Positions 51,723 to 62,439 of a stretch of 64,000 nucleotides of DNA are shown in pieces. This stretch comes from Microvirga soli (lineage in GTDB: Bacteria > Pseudomonadota > Alphaproteobacteria > Rhizobiales > Beijerinckiaceae). The first letter of the stretch is position 1; each line of letters begins with the position of its first letter. Under the pieces are notes generated by a model. The model searched no databases. It was not told the DNA's origin and saw nothing but the letters and a program-made list of their open reading frames with translations. Both the position numbers and the translations under genes were made by a program. The stretch is from NCBI RefSeq assembly GCF_016734765.1, contig NZ_JAERQE010000012.1, forward strand, positions 62,001 to 126,000, written 5' to 3'.

Positions 51723-52781
51723 TTAGGTGCTCCGCCGCTCGATCAGAACATGACCCGTGTCGATAATGCGTGAGGCGCCTGCAGGGTGCTCACCGTGAAT
51801 GCCTGCAAGAATTAGGCGCGCGACTTCTTTCCCGATCAGGTCCCCCGAAGGGCGGATTGTCGTAAGAGAGGGAATGCACGAGGTGCTGAAATCGAGATCT
51901 CCAAAGCCGACTACGGCAATTCTGTCAGGCACGGCAATTCCCTGGCGCTGGCATTCGAACAGGGCACCTAGGGCAATCAGGTCGTTGGAGCAGGCGATAC
52001 CATCGAGGCTCGGAACCTGTTGGAGGGCGCGGCCCAACAGCAGCGATCCAGCCTCGACTGTAGCTGCCCCTGGATGATTGATGATCTCGCAGGTTGTCCG
52101 CTCAGCAGCAAGTTTTGCCTCTTCGGCAAAACCGCTCGCGCGCTTGGCTGCACGATGATCCTCCTGCATACGGGCACCGAGAAATGCGATGGAACGGCGT
52201 CCTTTGGACAGGAGATGGCGGGCCGCGGATGCGCCGACCTGCGGGTGCGAGAACCCCACGGCCATATCGACCGGCTTCCCGCCGATTTCCCACATCTCAA
52301 CCACAGGGACACCGCTCGCCTGCAGAAGCTTGCGTGTCTCTGGGCTGTGGGATAGGCCTGTCAGAACCACGGCTGCCGGAGCCCAGGCGAGGGCAGTTCG
52401 CACCAGAGCCTCCTCCTGATCCTCTCCATATTCGCTATGGCCGAGGATCACCTGCAGGCCTTCCAGCGCCAGTTCCGACTGGAGCGTGGACACCGTCTCG
52501 GCAAAGAAGGCGTTTCGGATCGAGGGTACGATGACGCTGACGACCTTTGAGGAAGCCGCCGCAAGTCCCCCGGCCACCAGATTGGGAACGTAGCCCAGGG
52601 TCGAAATTGCGCGGGCGATCTCTTGGCCGGCCGCAGGGGAAACAGCGGAGGGTTTGCGCAGGTAGAGCGACACGGTGGAAGGCGAGACCTGAGCGAGCTT
52701 GGCGACGTCTATCATCGTCACGCGCTGCATCTTGCGCCGCTTGCGGGGGACGCGGTTCTGCAAGCTGCTCCCAGTATCCAT
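51723..52781 (-). CDS. LacI/GntR-family repressor, probable sulfoquinovose regulator
   Basis: A 352-residue LacI-type repressor. The helix-turn-helix is MIDVAKLAQVSPSTVSLYLR (23-42), followed by the hinge helix region (LVAGGLAAASSKVVSVIVPS) and a periplasmic-binding-protein-like sensor domain. ATG 52781 has an AGAGAAG site. It is divergent from the sugar ABC/catabolic operon, the usual place of the local repressor, and a palindrome similar to the one over the operon promoter lies 13 bases before its start, suggesting self-control. The effector is not known; by context it would be sulfoquinovose or a derivative such as its glycerol form. Confidence 0.88.
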   Translation of the reverse strand: MDTGSSLQNRVPRKRRKMQRVTMIDVAKLAQVSPSTVSLYLRKPSAVSPAAGQEIARAISTLGYVPNLVAGGLAAASSKVVSVIVPSIRNAFFAETVSTLQSELALEGLQVILGHSEYGEDQEEALVRTALAWAPAAVVLTGLSHSPETRKLLQASGVPVVEMWEIGGKPVDMAVGFSHPQVGASAARHLLSKGRRSIAFLGARMQEDHRAAKRASGFAEEAKLAAERTTCEIINHPGAATVEAGSLLLGRALQQVPSLDGIACSNDLIALGALFECQRQGIAVPDRIAVVGFGDLDFSTSCIPSLTTIRPSGDLIGKEVARLILAGIHGEHPAGASRIIDTGHVLIERRST

Positions 52782-52793
52782 CAATCTTCTCTT

Positions 52794-52807
52794 TCGTAGC
52801 GCTGCGA
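52794..52807. promoter_or_regulatory. Probable LacI-type operator O1 (before the regulator gene)
   Basis: TCGTAGCGCTGCGA is a 14-bp palindrome with one mismatch. It shares the core TCGTAGCGCT-R-Y-GA with the second site at 52933-52946 and has the central CG typical of LacI-family operators. Confidence 0.65.
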
Positions 52808-52823
52808 CGGGCTAGCCTCCGTC

Positions 52824-52851
52824 AATATAGTGATTGAGAGACTATAATCAA
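52824..52851 (-). promoter_or_regulatory. Candidate promoter of the LacI-type gene
   Basis: Read on the minus strand, TTGATT (52851-52846) and TATATT (52829-52824) are 16 bases apart, placing the start of transcription just before operator O1. Confidence 0.55.
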
Positions 52852-52918
52852 AGGAAATGTACCGTAATAGAGCGCAATAACCGCTTTTCGTGGGGTTCGG
52901 CCTCCCTCTGAAAGCCGC

Positions 52919-52947
52919 TTGCGCGATGTCCATCGTAGCGCTATGAT
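52919..52947 (+). promoter_or_regulatory. Candidate promoter of the sulfoquinovose operon
   Basis: TTGCGC (52919-52924) and TATGAT (52942-52947) are 17 bases apart. The operator-like palindrome at 52931-52948 covers the spacer end and the -10, so repressor binding would block polymerase. About 90 bases of leader precede the first gene. Confidence 0.6.
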
Positions 52948-52948
52948 G
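52931..52948. promoter_or_regulatory. Probable LacI-type operator O2 (over the operon promoter)
   Basis: CATCGTAGCGCTATGATG is an 18-bp palindrome with a single mismatched pair, centred on CG. Its core matches the operator in front of the divergent regulator gene. Confidence 0.7.
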
Positions 52949-53039
52949 GGTATATTGAGCCGAGAACCTGAGATTCGTCACAGGGCATATGTGCAGGTGT
53001 GCCGGGATTGAGTGCGCCGCAAAGCAACAGGGAGGGAGC

Positions 53040-55438
<2,399 letters not shown>

Positions 55439-55447
55439 GACCCATCT

Positions 55448-55471
55448 GACGGACGCCTTCGGGCGTCCGTC
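55448..55471 (+). promoter_or_regulatory. UUCG-capped hairpin between binding protein and permease genes
   Basis: A perfect 10-bp stem (GACGGACGCC / GGCGTCCGTC) with a TTCG tetraloop lies nine bases after the binding-protein stop. No T run follows. Such hairpins block 3' exonucleases and raise binding-protein levels relative to permeases. Confidence 0.7.
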
Positions 55472-55504
55472 ACCCCGACTTTGCAACCGGGCAGGATGAT
55501 CACA

Positions 55505-56443
55505 ATGGCAACGGCCAGCGAAACGACCCTGGTGAACACGCACAACGAGAGCGGCACCAAATGGTGGACGCGGTTCCTCGATCCGAGCGAGCGCACTTTG
55601 GCCGTGCTGCTGCTGATGCCGGCAGCGCTCCTGCTGACGCTCATCATCGTCTACCCGGTTTGTCGCCTGATCTGGACGAGCTTCCAGAACCTGTCTCTAA
55701 CCTCCGGCGTGCCGGCAGCCTTCGCCGGACTTGAGAATTACAGTCTCATGCTGGAGGATCCGGTGTTCTGGGAGACGACCTGGAACACTATTCTCATTAC
55801 GCTCATCACCGTTCCGGGCGCGCTGTTCGTCGGCCTTGCACTCGCCCTGATGGCAAACCTTCCGTTCAACGTGAAATGGCCGGTTCGCCTGTCGCTTCTG
55901 ATCCCCTGGGCTCTGCCGCTCTCCTTCGCAGGTCTGATCTTCGCGTGGTTCTTCCATTCCGAATACGGCGTGGTGAACGACGTGCTGCGCCGCATCGGCA
56001 TCGAGGGGGTAATCTGGTTCAACTCCGCCAACTGGGCCTTCGCTGCGATCTGCCTCACGATCATCTGGAAAACCTCGTCCTTCATGGCGCTCATCATCCT
56101 TGCCGGTCTCCAGACCATTCCGCGCTCCCTCTACGAGGCGGCGGACGTTGACGGGGCAGGGCGCCTCAGGCAGTTCTTCGAGATCACGCTGCCGTTGCTA
56201 AAGCCCGCCATTGTCGTGGCCCTGATCTTCCGCACCATCACGGCGCTTCAGACTTTCGATATCCCGTTCACGATGACACGCGGCGGCCCAGGCACCTCTA
56301 CCGCGACGCTTGCCATGTACATCCACCAGAACACAGTCGACTTCCTCGATCTCGGCTACGGCTCGGCGCTCGCGGTCGTCATGTTCGTCCTCTCTATGGG
56401 CGTGACGGCGGTTTACCTGCGCATGATCCGGGCCAAGGGGTAA
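55505..56443 (+). CDS. Sugar ABC transporter permease 1 (MalF/UgpA type)
   Basis: A 312-residue membrane subunit with six predicted segments and the cytoplasmic EAA motif EAADVDGAGRLRQFFEITLP, which docks the ATPase. The N-terminal about 25 residues are polar. The start is taken at ATG 55505, eight bases after AGGA; ATG 55496 would add three residues. The second permease starts five bases after its stop. Confidence 0.92.
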   Translation: MATASETTLVNTHNESGTKWWTRFLDPSERTLAVLLLMPAALLLTLIIVYPVCRLIWTSFQNLSLTSGVPAAFAGLENYSLMLEDPVFWETTWNTILITLITVPGALFVGLALALMANLPFNVKWPVRLSLLIPWALPLSFAGLIFAWFFHSEYGVVNDVLRRIGIEGVIWFNSANWAFAAICLTIIWKTSSFMALIILAGLQTIPRSLYEAADVDGAGRLRQFFEITLPLLKPAIVVALIFRTITALQTFDIPFTMTRGGPGTSTATLAMYIHQNTVDFLDLGYGSALAVVMFVLSMGVTAVYLRMIRAKG

Positions 56444-56448
56444 TAGCC

Positions 56449-57300
56449 ATGAGCCACGATACGAACGCCAACCGCTCGCTATTCTCCGGCAAGCCGCTGC
56501 GCATCCTGATCGGCTTCATCCTGGTTGTGAACGGCATGTTCCCGGCGCTGTGGATCCTGTTCACGTCACTCAAGACGGAAGCAGAGCTCACCGTGAAGCC
56601 GATCACCTGGCTGCCGCATGCGCCGACCATCGCTAACTACCTGCGCGCCTTCACGGACCAACCCCTGCTGCTGTTCCTGTTCAACAGCTTCATGGTGGCG
56701 ATCCTCTCCACTGCGTTGACTCTCTTCATATCCGTGCTCGCCGCCTATGCGCTGGCGCGGCTTCAGTTGCGTGGGCGGGATCTTATCTTGTCGGCTATCA
56801 TCGCGGTGTCGACATTCCCCCTCGTTACGCTGCTGGTGCCGCTCTTCGAGATCATGCGGGCTCTTGGCCTGCTCAACACCTGGGTGGCCCTGATCCTGCC
56901 CTATACGGTGCTGAGCCTGCCGGTCTGCACCCTGATCCTGGTGTCCTTCTTCGAGGGCATTCCGCGCGATCTTGAGAATTCCGCGATGATCGATGGCTGC
57001 ACCCGCATAGGCGCATTGTTCAAAGTCGTGGTGCCGCTCTCCGCGCCAGGCGTGTTCACAGCGGGCATCCTGGCTTTCGTGAACGCCTGGGACGAGTTCC
57101 TGCTCGCGTTGTCTTTCAACTCCAACCCAGCCCTGCGCACGCTCCCGGTCGGCATCACGCTCTATCAGGGCGAGTTCGCATTCCCCTGGCCAGTAATCTC
57201 CGCGGCCCTGGTCGTCGGCATCGTGCCGGTCGCTGTCCTGATCGTGATCTTCCAGGAGCGCGTCGTGTCCGGCCTGACCTCCGGCGGCATCAAGGGATAA
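56449..57300 (+). CDS. Sugar ABC transporter permease 2 (MalG/UgpE type)
   Basis: A 283-residue partner permease with six membrane segments. Its EAA-like motif reads ENSAMIDGCTRIGALFKVVV, with the conserved Gly; the first Ala is replaced by Asn-Ser. NAWDEFLLALSFNSNPALRT is typical of the C-terminal half. It is 12 bases before the dehydratase gene. Confidence 0.92.
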   Translation: MSHDTNANRSLFSGKPLRILIGFILVVNGMFPALWILFTSLKTEAELTVKPITWLPHAPTIANYLRAFTDQPLLLFLFNSFMVAILSTALTLFISVLAAYALARLQLRGRDLILSAIIAVSTFPLVTLLVPLFEIMRALGLLNTWVALILPYTVLSLPVCTLILVSFFEGIPRDLENSAMIDGCTRIGALFKVVVPLSAPGVFTAGILAFVNAWDEFLLALSFNSNPALRTLPVGITLYQGEFAFPWPVISAALVVGIVPVAVLIVIFQERVVSGLTSGGIKG

Positions 57301-57312
57301 GGATCTTTCAAG

Positions 57313-59046
57313 ATGACAAGCCGATCAATCGGAGAGCTGCGGAGTCAGCGCTGGTTCGCATCCGACGACATGCGCGGCTTCGCGCATCGCCAGCGTACGC
57401 AGCAGATGGGCATGCGCCGAGAGGAATTCCTCGGAAAGCCTGTTGTGGCCATCGTCAATACCTGGAGCGATCTGAGCCCCTGCCACTCCCACCTGCGCGA
57501 CCGCGCAGAGGCAGTGAAGCGCGGCGTCTGGCAGGCAGGAGGCTATCCTGTGGAATTGCCGGCCCTGTCGGTCGGTGAGGTGATGGTGAAACCCACCACC
57601 ATGCTCTACCGCAACTTCTTGGCCATGGAAGTTGAGGAGCTCCTGCGCTCCCATCCTATCGACGGTGCCGTGCTGCTGGGCGGCTGCGACAAGTCCACGC
57701 CTGGCCTCCTCATGGGGGCGATCAGCATGGACATTCCGGTGATCTACTGCCCGGCAGGACCCATGTCGAACGGTCAATGGCGCGGACACAAGACTGGAGC
57801 CGGTACTCACACAAAGAAATATTGGGACGAACTCCGCGCCGGCACCATCACGCAGGACGACTGGGTCGATCTCGAGAGCCGGATGACCCGCTCCATCGGC
57901 ACCTGCAACACTATGGGCACAGCCTCCACCATGACGTCCATCGTAGATGCCATGGGCCTCACGCTCCCAGGCGCATCCTCGATTCCGGCCGCCGACAGCG
58001 GACACCCGCGTATGGCCTCGGCCTGCGGCGAGCGCATCATCGAGATGATCTGGGAGGATTTCAAACCCTCCCGCTTCCTCTATGCAAGCAGCTTCCGCAA
58101 CGGTCTTGTCGCCTACATGGCCCTTGGCGGCTCGACCAATGCCGCCGTTCACCTGATTGCCATGGCGCGCCGGGCCGGCGTTGATCTCAACCTCGACGAC
58201 ATGTCTGACATGGCAGGCCATGTGCCCGTTTGCGCCAATCTCTTTCCGTCGGGCGAATACCTGATGGAGGATTTCTACTTCGCTGGCGGGATTCTGGCGC
58301 AGCTCAAAAAGCTGGAACGGCATCTTGATCGCGACGCTATGACTGTCAACGGCAAGACGCTGGGTGAGAACATCGCCGAAGCAGAATGCTGGAACGATGA
58401 AGTTATTCGGGGCGAGGACAATCCGGTCGTGCCGCTCTCTCGTGGCAAGACGCTGGCCGTTCTGCGCGGCAACCTTGCTCCAAATGGCGCCGTCATGAAA
58501 TCTTCGGCTGCCAATCCAAAATTTCTAAAGCATGTCGGGCCTGCGCTGGTCTTCGACAGTCCTGCCGAAATGAACCGCACCATCGACGATCCCGATCTCG
58601 ATATTACCGAGGACACAGTCATCGTCCTGCGCAATGCCGGTCCGGTCGGCGCACCAGGCATGCCTGAGTGGGGCAATCTACCGATCCCTAAGAAGTTGCT
58701 GAAACAGGGTGTGCGCGACATGGTGCGCATTTGCGATGGACGCATGAGCGGCACCCATTACGGCACCTGCCTCCTGCACGTGGCGCCGGAAGCGGCGATA
58801 GGCGGACCTCTTGGGCTCCTTAAGACGGGAGATCTCGTGGAACTCGATGTAGAGGCCGGACGCCTCGATATGCGGGTCGACGCAGAGGAGCTGGAACGCC
58901 GCCGCGCCGAGTGGAAGCCGGGAGCGCTGCGGTACGAGCGCTCCTTTGCGGCCCTCTACCAGCGCCACGTCTCACAAGCCGATGAAGGCTGCGATTTCGA
59001 CTTCCTGTCCACGCGCGGCCTCGTGGCTGAGCCGTCAATCTTCTGA
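57313..59046 (+). CDS. IlvD/Edd-family dehydratase, probable 6-deoxy-6-sulfogluconate dehydratase
   Basis: A 577-residue iron-sulfur dehydratase of the sugar-acid branch (L-arabinonate/xylonate dehydratase relatives). Candidate cluster ligands are Cys57 (SDLSPCHSH), Cys125 (GGCDKSTPG) and Cys198 (SIGTCNTMGTAS), with Lys127 next to the second. In the sulfo-Entner-Doudoroff path this step turns sulfogluconate into 2-keto-3-deoxy-6-sulfogluconate (KDSG). Alone, the sequence could equally be an arabinonate or galactonate dehydratase. The sulfoquinovosidase in the same operon makes the sulfo-sugar acid the best substrate. Confidence 0.82.
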   Translation: MTSRSIGELRSQRWFASDDMRGFAHRQRTQQMGMRREEFLGKPVVAIVNTWSDLSPCHSHLRDRAEAVKRGVWQAGGYPVELPALSVGEVMVKPTTMLYRNFLAMEVEELLRSHPIDGAVLLGGCDKSTPGLLMGAISMDIPVIYCPAGPMSNGQWRGHKTGAGTHTKKYWDELRAGTITQDDWVDLESRMTRSIGTCNTMGTASTMTSIVDAMGLTLPGASSIPAADSGHPRMASACGERIIEMIWEDFKPSRFLYASSFRNGLVAYMALGGSTNAAVHLIAMARRAGVDLNLDDMSDMAGHVPVCANLFPSGEYLMEDFYFAGGILAQLKKLERHLDRDAMTVNGKTLGENIAEAECWNDEVIRGEDNPVVPLSRGKTLAVLRGNLAPNGAVMKSSAANPKFLKHVGPALVFDSPAEMNRTIDDPDLDITEDTVIVLRNAGPVGAPGMPEWGNLPIPKKLLKQGVRDMVRICDGRMSGTHYGTCLLHVAPEAAIGGPLGLLKTGDLVELDVEAGRLDMRVDAEELERRRAEWKPGALRYERSFAALYQRHVSQADEGCDFDFLSTRGLVAEPSIF

Positions 59047-59056
59047 AAGCATCATC

Positions 59057-59866
59057 ATGATCAGCATCGAGAATCGCTTCAAAGGCTGGCTGAAAGGGCA
59101 AGGTCCTAAGCCGCCGCTCGGCACTTGGCTCATGGCGGCAGCTCCTGCGACTGCCGAGGCCATGGGCTACAGCGGCTTCGACTTTTTGGTTGTCGATATG
59201 GAGCACGTGCCAATCGAAGTGTCTGATCTGGCCCATATCCTGCGCGCTATTGGCTGTACGCCGGCCGATGCGGTGGTGCGGCTCGCCTGGAACGATCAGG
59301 TGCTCGTGAAGCGCGTGCTCGATGCGGGCGCTCAGACGATCATGTTGCCTTTCGTTCAAACCGCCGAAGAAGCCCGTCAGGCCGTCTCGTTCGCGAAGTA
59401 CCCTCCGGAGGGCGTGCGCGGCGTTGCCGCCGTGCATCGCGGATCGCGGTTCGGCCGCGCGGCGGATTATCTCAAGCGCGCCAACGATCAGATGGCAGTG
59501 ATTGTCCAGCTTGAAACGCCGGAGGCGCTCGAGCGGCTGCCGGAGATCGCTGCCGTTCCAGGAGTTGATGCCCTGTTCGTCGGACCGGGCGACCTCGCCG
59601 CAGCCATGGGCCATATCGGCAACATCGCACATGCGGATGTTCAGGCGCTGATCGAGAAGGCCGCCAGGACGGCCAAGAAAGCCGGCAAGCCGGTTGGCAT
59701 CGTCGGTCCCAATCCGGATATGGTGCGCCGCTTTATCGGATATGGCTACAGCTATGTGGCGGTGGCTTCCGATATCGCCATGATGACGAGCCGCGCCTCC
59801 GAGTGGCTCGGCGCCCTCAAGGGCGAAGCTGTCCCGGCACCTGCTGTACCTACCGCAGCCTACTGA
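59057..59866 (+). CDS. HpcH/HpaI-family aldolase, probable KDSG aldolase
   Basis: A 269-residue class II, metal-dependent aldolase. Metal ligands are Glu153 (QLETPEALERL) and Asp179 (FVGPGDLAAAMG), and the general base His is in VVDMEHVPIE. In the sulfo-ED path it would split KDSG into pyruvate and 3-sulfolactaldehyde; the aldolase of Pseudomonas putida SQ1 is, as recalled, of the same family. The C-terminal Ala/Pro tail is nonconserved. The start ATG 59057 lies ten bases after the dehydratase stop. Confidence 0.82.
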   Translation: MISIENRFKGWLKGQGPKPPLGTWLMAAAPATAEAMGYSGFDFLVVDMEHVPIEVSDLAHILRAIGCTPADAVVRLAWNDQVLVKRVLDAGAQTIMLPFVQTAEEARQAVSFAKYPPEGVRGVAAVHRGSRFGRAADYLKRANDQMAVIVQLETPEALERLPEIAAVPGVDALFVGPGDLAAAMGHIGNIAHADVQALIEKAARTAKKAGKPVGIVGPNPDMVRRFIGYGYSYVAVASDIAMMTSRASEWLGALKGEAVPAPAVPTAAY

Positions 59867-59885
59867 AAAACTTGAGGAGGTTATC

Positions 59886-60776
59886 CTGATCGTTACGCTC
59901 AGGAGCAGTGCTCTGAAGCTCGATCTGGCGCCGTCCATCGGAGGCGCCATCGCAGGCTTCCGGCATAATGATGTGGCGCTCATGCGGGAGACCCCCGGAC
60001 AGGCGTTGCGCGACGGGCTGGTGCGGCAGACCAGCTGCTATCCACTCATTCCCTACAGCAACCGCATCGCTAAAGGAGGCTTCTCGTTCGAAGGCGTCGA
60101 GTATCGGTTGGCATTGAACTTCGGCGACCATCCGCACTCCATCCATGGCAACGCCTGGCAGAAGCCGTGGCAGGTGGTAGACGCGGATGAGGTGCGCTGC
60201 CGCCTCGCTCTCATCCATCGCCCGGATGGCGACGAGGCGAGGGGCTGGCCCTTCGCCTACTGCGCCGAGCAGCTTTTCGAGCTCTCGCCGAGCGGATTGA
60301 CGCTCACGCTATCGCTTGAGAACCAGGATCATCGCACCATGCCGGCCGGATTGGGACTGCATCCGCTCTTTCCCAAATGCTCGGGAGTTCGGCTGCAATT
60401 CGTGGCCGAACATGTCTACCCCAACAGCGAAGATTCTCTTCCGCTGGACGGTATCCCGGTTCCAGATGACTGGAGCTACCGAACCATGCGTGAATTAGGC
60501 GATCCTAGCCTCGACAACTGTTTCGCGGGATGGGATGGAACGGCTCGCATCACTTATGTTCAGGAGAAAATCGCCTTGAGCATCGAGGCCGATCCATTGT
60601 TCGGCCATGTCGTGGTGTATGTGCCCACACGACGGGATTTCTTCGCCGTGGAGCCCGTGAGCCACATGAACGACTCTATCAATCGGCCTGACCCGGCCAA
60701 GCACGGGCTCAAGGCTCTCAAGCCCGGCGAGCGGCTGATGGCGCAGGTGCGGTTCGGGGTGGAGGTGCTGTCGTGA
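59886..60776 (+). CDS. Aldose-1-epimerase family protein, probable sulfoquinovose mutarotase, CTG start
   Basis: A 296-residue galactose-mutarotase-fold enzyme. His84 and His87 (HSIHGNAW), His159 (GLGLHPLF) and Glu256 (FFAVEPVSHMN) fit the substrate and catalytic positions of the family. It would interconvert alpha- and beta-sulfoquinovose after the glycosidase. The first canonical start in frame is GTG 59973, which would cut off the first strands (LKLDLAPSIGGAIAGFRH). The frame is open upstream to a strong GAGGAGG site, and CTG 59886 sits five bases after it, so a CTG start is likely. A sequencing error at this codon is the alternative. Its stop overlaps the lactonase start by four bases. 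Confidence 0.8.
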   Translation: MIVTLRSSALKLDLAPSIGGAIAGFRHNDVALMRETPGQALRDGLVRQTSCYPLIPYSNRIAKGGFSFEGVEYRLALNFGDHPHSIHGNAWQKPWQVVDADEVRCRLALIHRPDGDEARGWPFAYCAEQLFELSPSGLTLTLSLENQDHRTMPAGLGLHPLFPKCSGVRLQFVAEHVYPNSEDSLPLDGIPVPDDWSYRTMRELGDPSLDNCFAGWDGTARITYVQEKIALSIEADPLFGHVVVYVPTRRDFFAVEPVSHMNDSINRPDPAKHGLKALKPGERLMAQVRFGVEVLS

Positions 60777-61654
60777 GCCTGACGGTCACACTGGATGTAC
60801 GTTCCGAACTCGGAGAGTGCCCCTTGTGGTCCGTCGAGGAGCAGGCGCTCTACTTTGTCGACATCAAGGGCAGGGCGCTCCACCGCTTTGAGTCCGTGAA
60901 AGGCGCGCATCGAACCTTCGCGATGCCGGAGGAGATCGGATGCATCGGACTCCGAAAAGGCGGCGGCTTCATCGCGGGCTTCCGCTCGAGCCTCTGGCTG
61001 CTTGATGCTGATGGCAACCGTACGCAGAAACTCGCCGATAATCCGGAAGACCAGCGTACGAGCCGGTTCAACGACGGGCGCATCGATCCAGCAGGGCGCT
61101 TCCTGGCCGGTACCATTGATGAGCCCAAAGACGGTGGCAAGGCGCATCTCTACCGCTACGACGCCCGTGGATTGGCAACGCTTGTTGGTGGTCTTCTAAC
61201 CTCCAACGGCGTGGCCTTCTCGCCCGATGGCCGCATCCTCTATCACTCGGACACCCCCACCTTCACGGTGTGGCGCTACGCTTATGATCCGGCAACGGGC
61301 GAGGCTACGGACAAGACCCTGTTCGTGCGCCTCCAGCCTACAGAAACCGATCGCGGCCGCCCCGATGGCGCGGCGGTGGATGTGGAAGGCTGCTACTGGA
61401 CCGCTCTGTTCGAAGGTGGACGGATCCAGCGTTATTCGCCGGAAGGTCGATTGCTCGTAGAGTACCCCGTTCCAGCCCGGTGCCCCACTATGGTCTGCTT
61501 CGGCGGGGCCGATTTGAAGACTCTCTACGTGACGTCCGCACGCACAGGGCGTTCCGACGATGAGCTTAGGGCCTATCCGCATTCCGGCAGCCTCTTCTCC
61601 ATGCCGGTCGATGTGCCGGGCCTGCCTGAATACAAGTTTGATCATTCCATCTAA
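60773..61654 (+). CDS. SMP-30/gluconolactonase family protein, probable 6-deoxy-6-sulfogluconolactonase
   Basis: A 293-residue six-bladed beta-propeller lactonase. The metal ligands are Glu15 (SELGECPLW), Asn145 (LTSNGVAFSPDG) and Asp198 (RPDGAAVD), with Asn100 in RFNDGRIDPAG near the site. It would open the lactone made by the sulfoquinovose dehydrogenase. The start is GTG, overlapping the mutarotase stop (GTGA), so the two are translationally coupled. Confidence 0.85.
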   Translation: MSLTVTLDVRSELGECPLWSVEEQALYFVDIKGRALHRFESVKGAHRTFAMPEEIGCIGLRKGGGFIAGFRSSLWLLDADGNRTQKLADNPEDQRTSRFNDGRIDPAGRFLAGTIDEPKDGGKAHLYRYDARGLATLVGGLLTSNGVAFSPDGRILYHSDTPTFTVWRYAYDPATGEATDKTLFVRLQPTETDRGRPDGAAVDVEGCYWTALFEGGRIQRYSPEGRLLVEYPVPARCPTMVCFGGADLKTLYVTSARTGRSDDELRAYPHSGSLFSMPVDVPGLPEYKFDHSI

Positions 61655-61666
61655 GGCTGGATTGCC

Positions 61667-62431
61667 ATGTCGTTCGATTATAGCACGGCCCAATATCGCT
61701 CCCTTGATGGCCGCTCCGTCGTTGTCACCGGCGGTGCCTCCGGGATCGGCGAGGAGATGGTCAAGGCCTTCGTCGCGCAAGGCGCGCGCGTTTCTTTCAT
61801 CGACATCGCGAAGGATGCGGGCGAAGCCCTATCGGGCACGACGGGTGCAGGCTTCTACGCCTGCGATGTCACCGACATTCCAGCCCTCCGCGAAGTGCTC
61901 TCTGTTATCGAGAGCGATCAGAGCGGCGTCGATGTTCTCGTCAACAACGCCGGCAAGGATGACCGGCACGACATGGGTGAGATAGAGCCGGATTATTGGA
62001 GGCGCGCGCTGGCGCTCAACCTCGATCACCAATTCTTTGCAACGCAGGCAGTCTCGAAGGGCATGGCTGCACGCGGCAACGGCGCTATCATCATGTTAGG
62101 GTCGATCTCGTGGATGCGTGGCCGTCCTGGTATGGTGGGCTACACGACCGCGAAGGCGGCGATCAATGGGATGACGCGCACCCTTGCACGAGAACTGGGC
62201 CCGGCCGGGATCCGGGTGAACTGCATCGTGCCAGGGGCAATTCTCACCGAGCGGCAGAAGAAACTCTGGCTGACGCCGGAGTTGAACCAGCAGTTCCTTG
62301 ATCTCCAGGCCCTGAAGTTCCGGCTCGATGCAAGCCATGTAGCGAAAATGGCTCTCTTCCTGGCATCTGATGAGAGCGGCGGTTGCACGGGTGCGAATTT
62401 CATCGTTGATGCCGGCCTGACGCAGAACTGA
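61667..62431 (+). CDS. Short-chain dehydrogenase, probable sulfoquinovose 1-dehydrogenase
   Basis: A 254-residue classical SDR. The NAD(P) site is TGGASGIG (21-28), the structural NNAG is at 93-96, and the catalytic residues are Ser146, Tyr159 and Lys163 (GYTTAKAAI). The Asp in FIDIAKD after the second strand suggests NAD preference. In the sulfo-ED path it oxidises sulfoquinovose to the lactone; related SDRs oxidise galactose, arabinose or fucose. The start ATG lies 12 bases after the lactonase. Confidence 0.83.
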   Translation: MSFDYSTAQYRSLDGRSVVVTGGASGIGEEMVKAFVAQGARVSFIDIAKDAGEALSGTTGAGFYACDVTDIPALREVLSVIESDQSGVDVLVNNAGKDDRHDMGEIEPDYWRRALALNLDHQFFATQAVSKGMAARGNGAIIMLGSISWMRGRPGMVGYTTAKAAINGMTRTLARELGPAGIRVNCIVPGAILTERQKKLWLTPELNQQFLDLQALKFRLDASHVAKMALFLASDESGGCTGANFIVDAGLTQN

Positions 62432-62439
62432 GATTTGTC

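Noticed and set aside
52826..52846. TATAGT...ACTATA inverted repeat in the divergent region as another operator
   Set aside because: Short arms (6 bp) with a 9-base gap, AT-rich, and overlapping the -10 of the regulator promoter; no second copy is seen.
57313..62431. Reading the operon as L-arabinonate, galactonate or fuconate catabolism
   Set aside because: The single families allow it, but the co-transcribed GH31 gene has sulfoquinovosidase-specific residues, which points to sulfo-sugars. It is kept as the fallback if enzymology disagrees.
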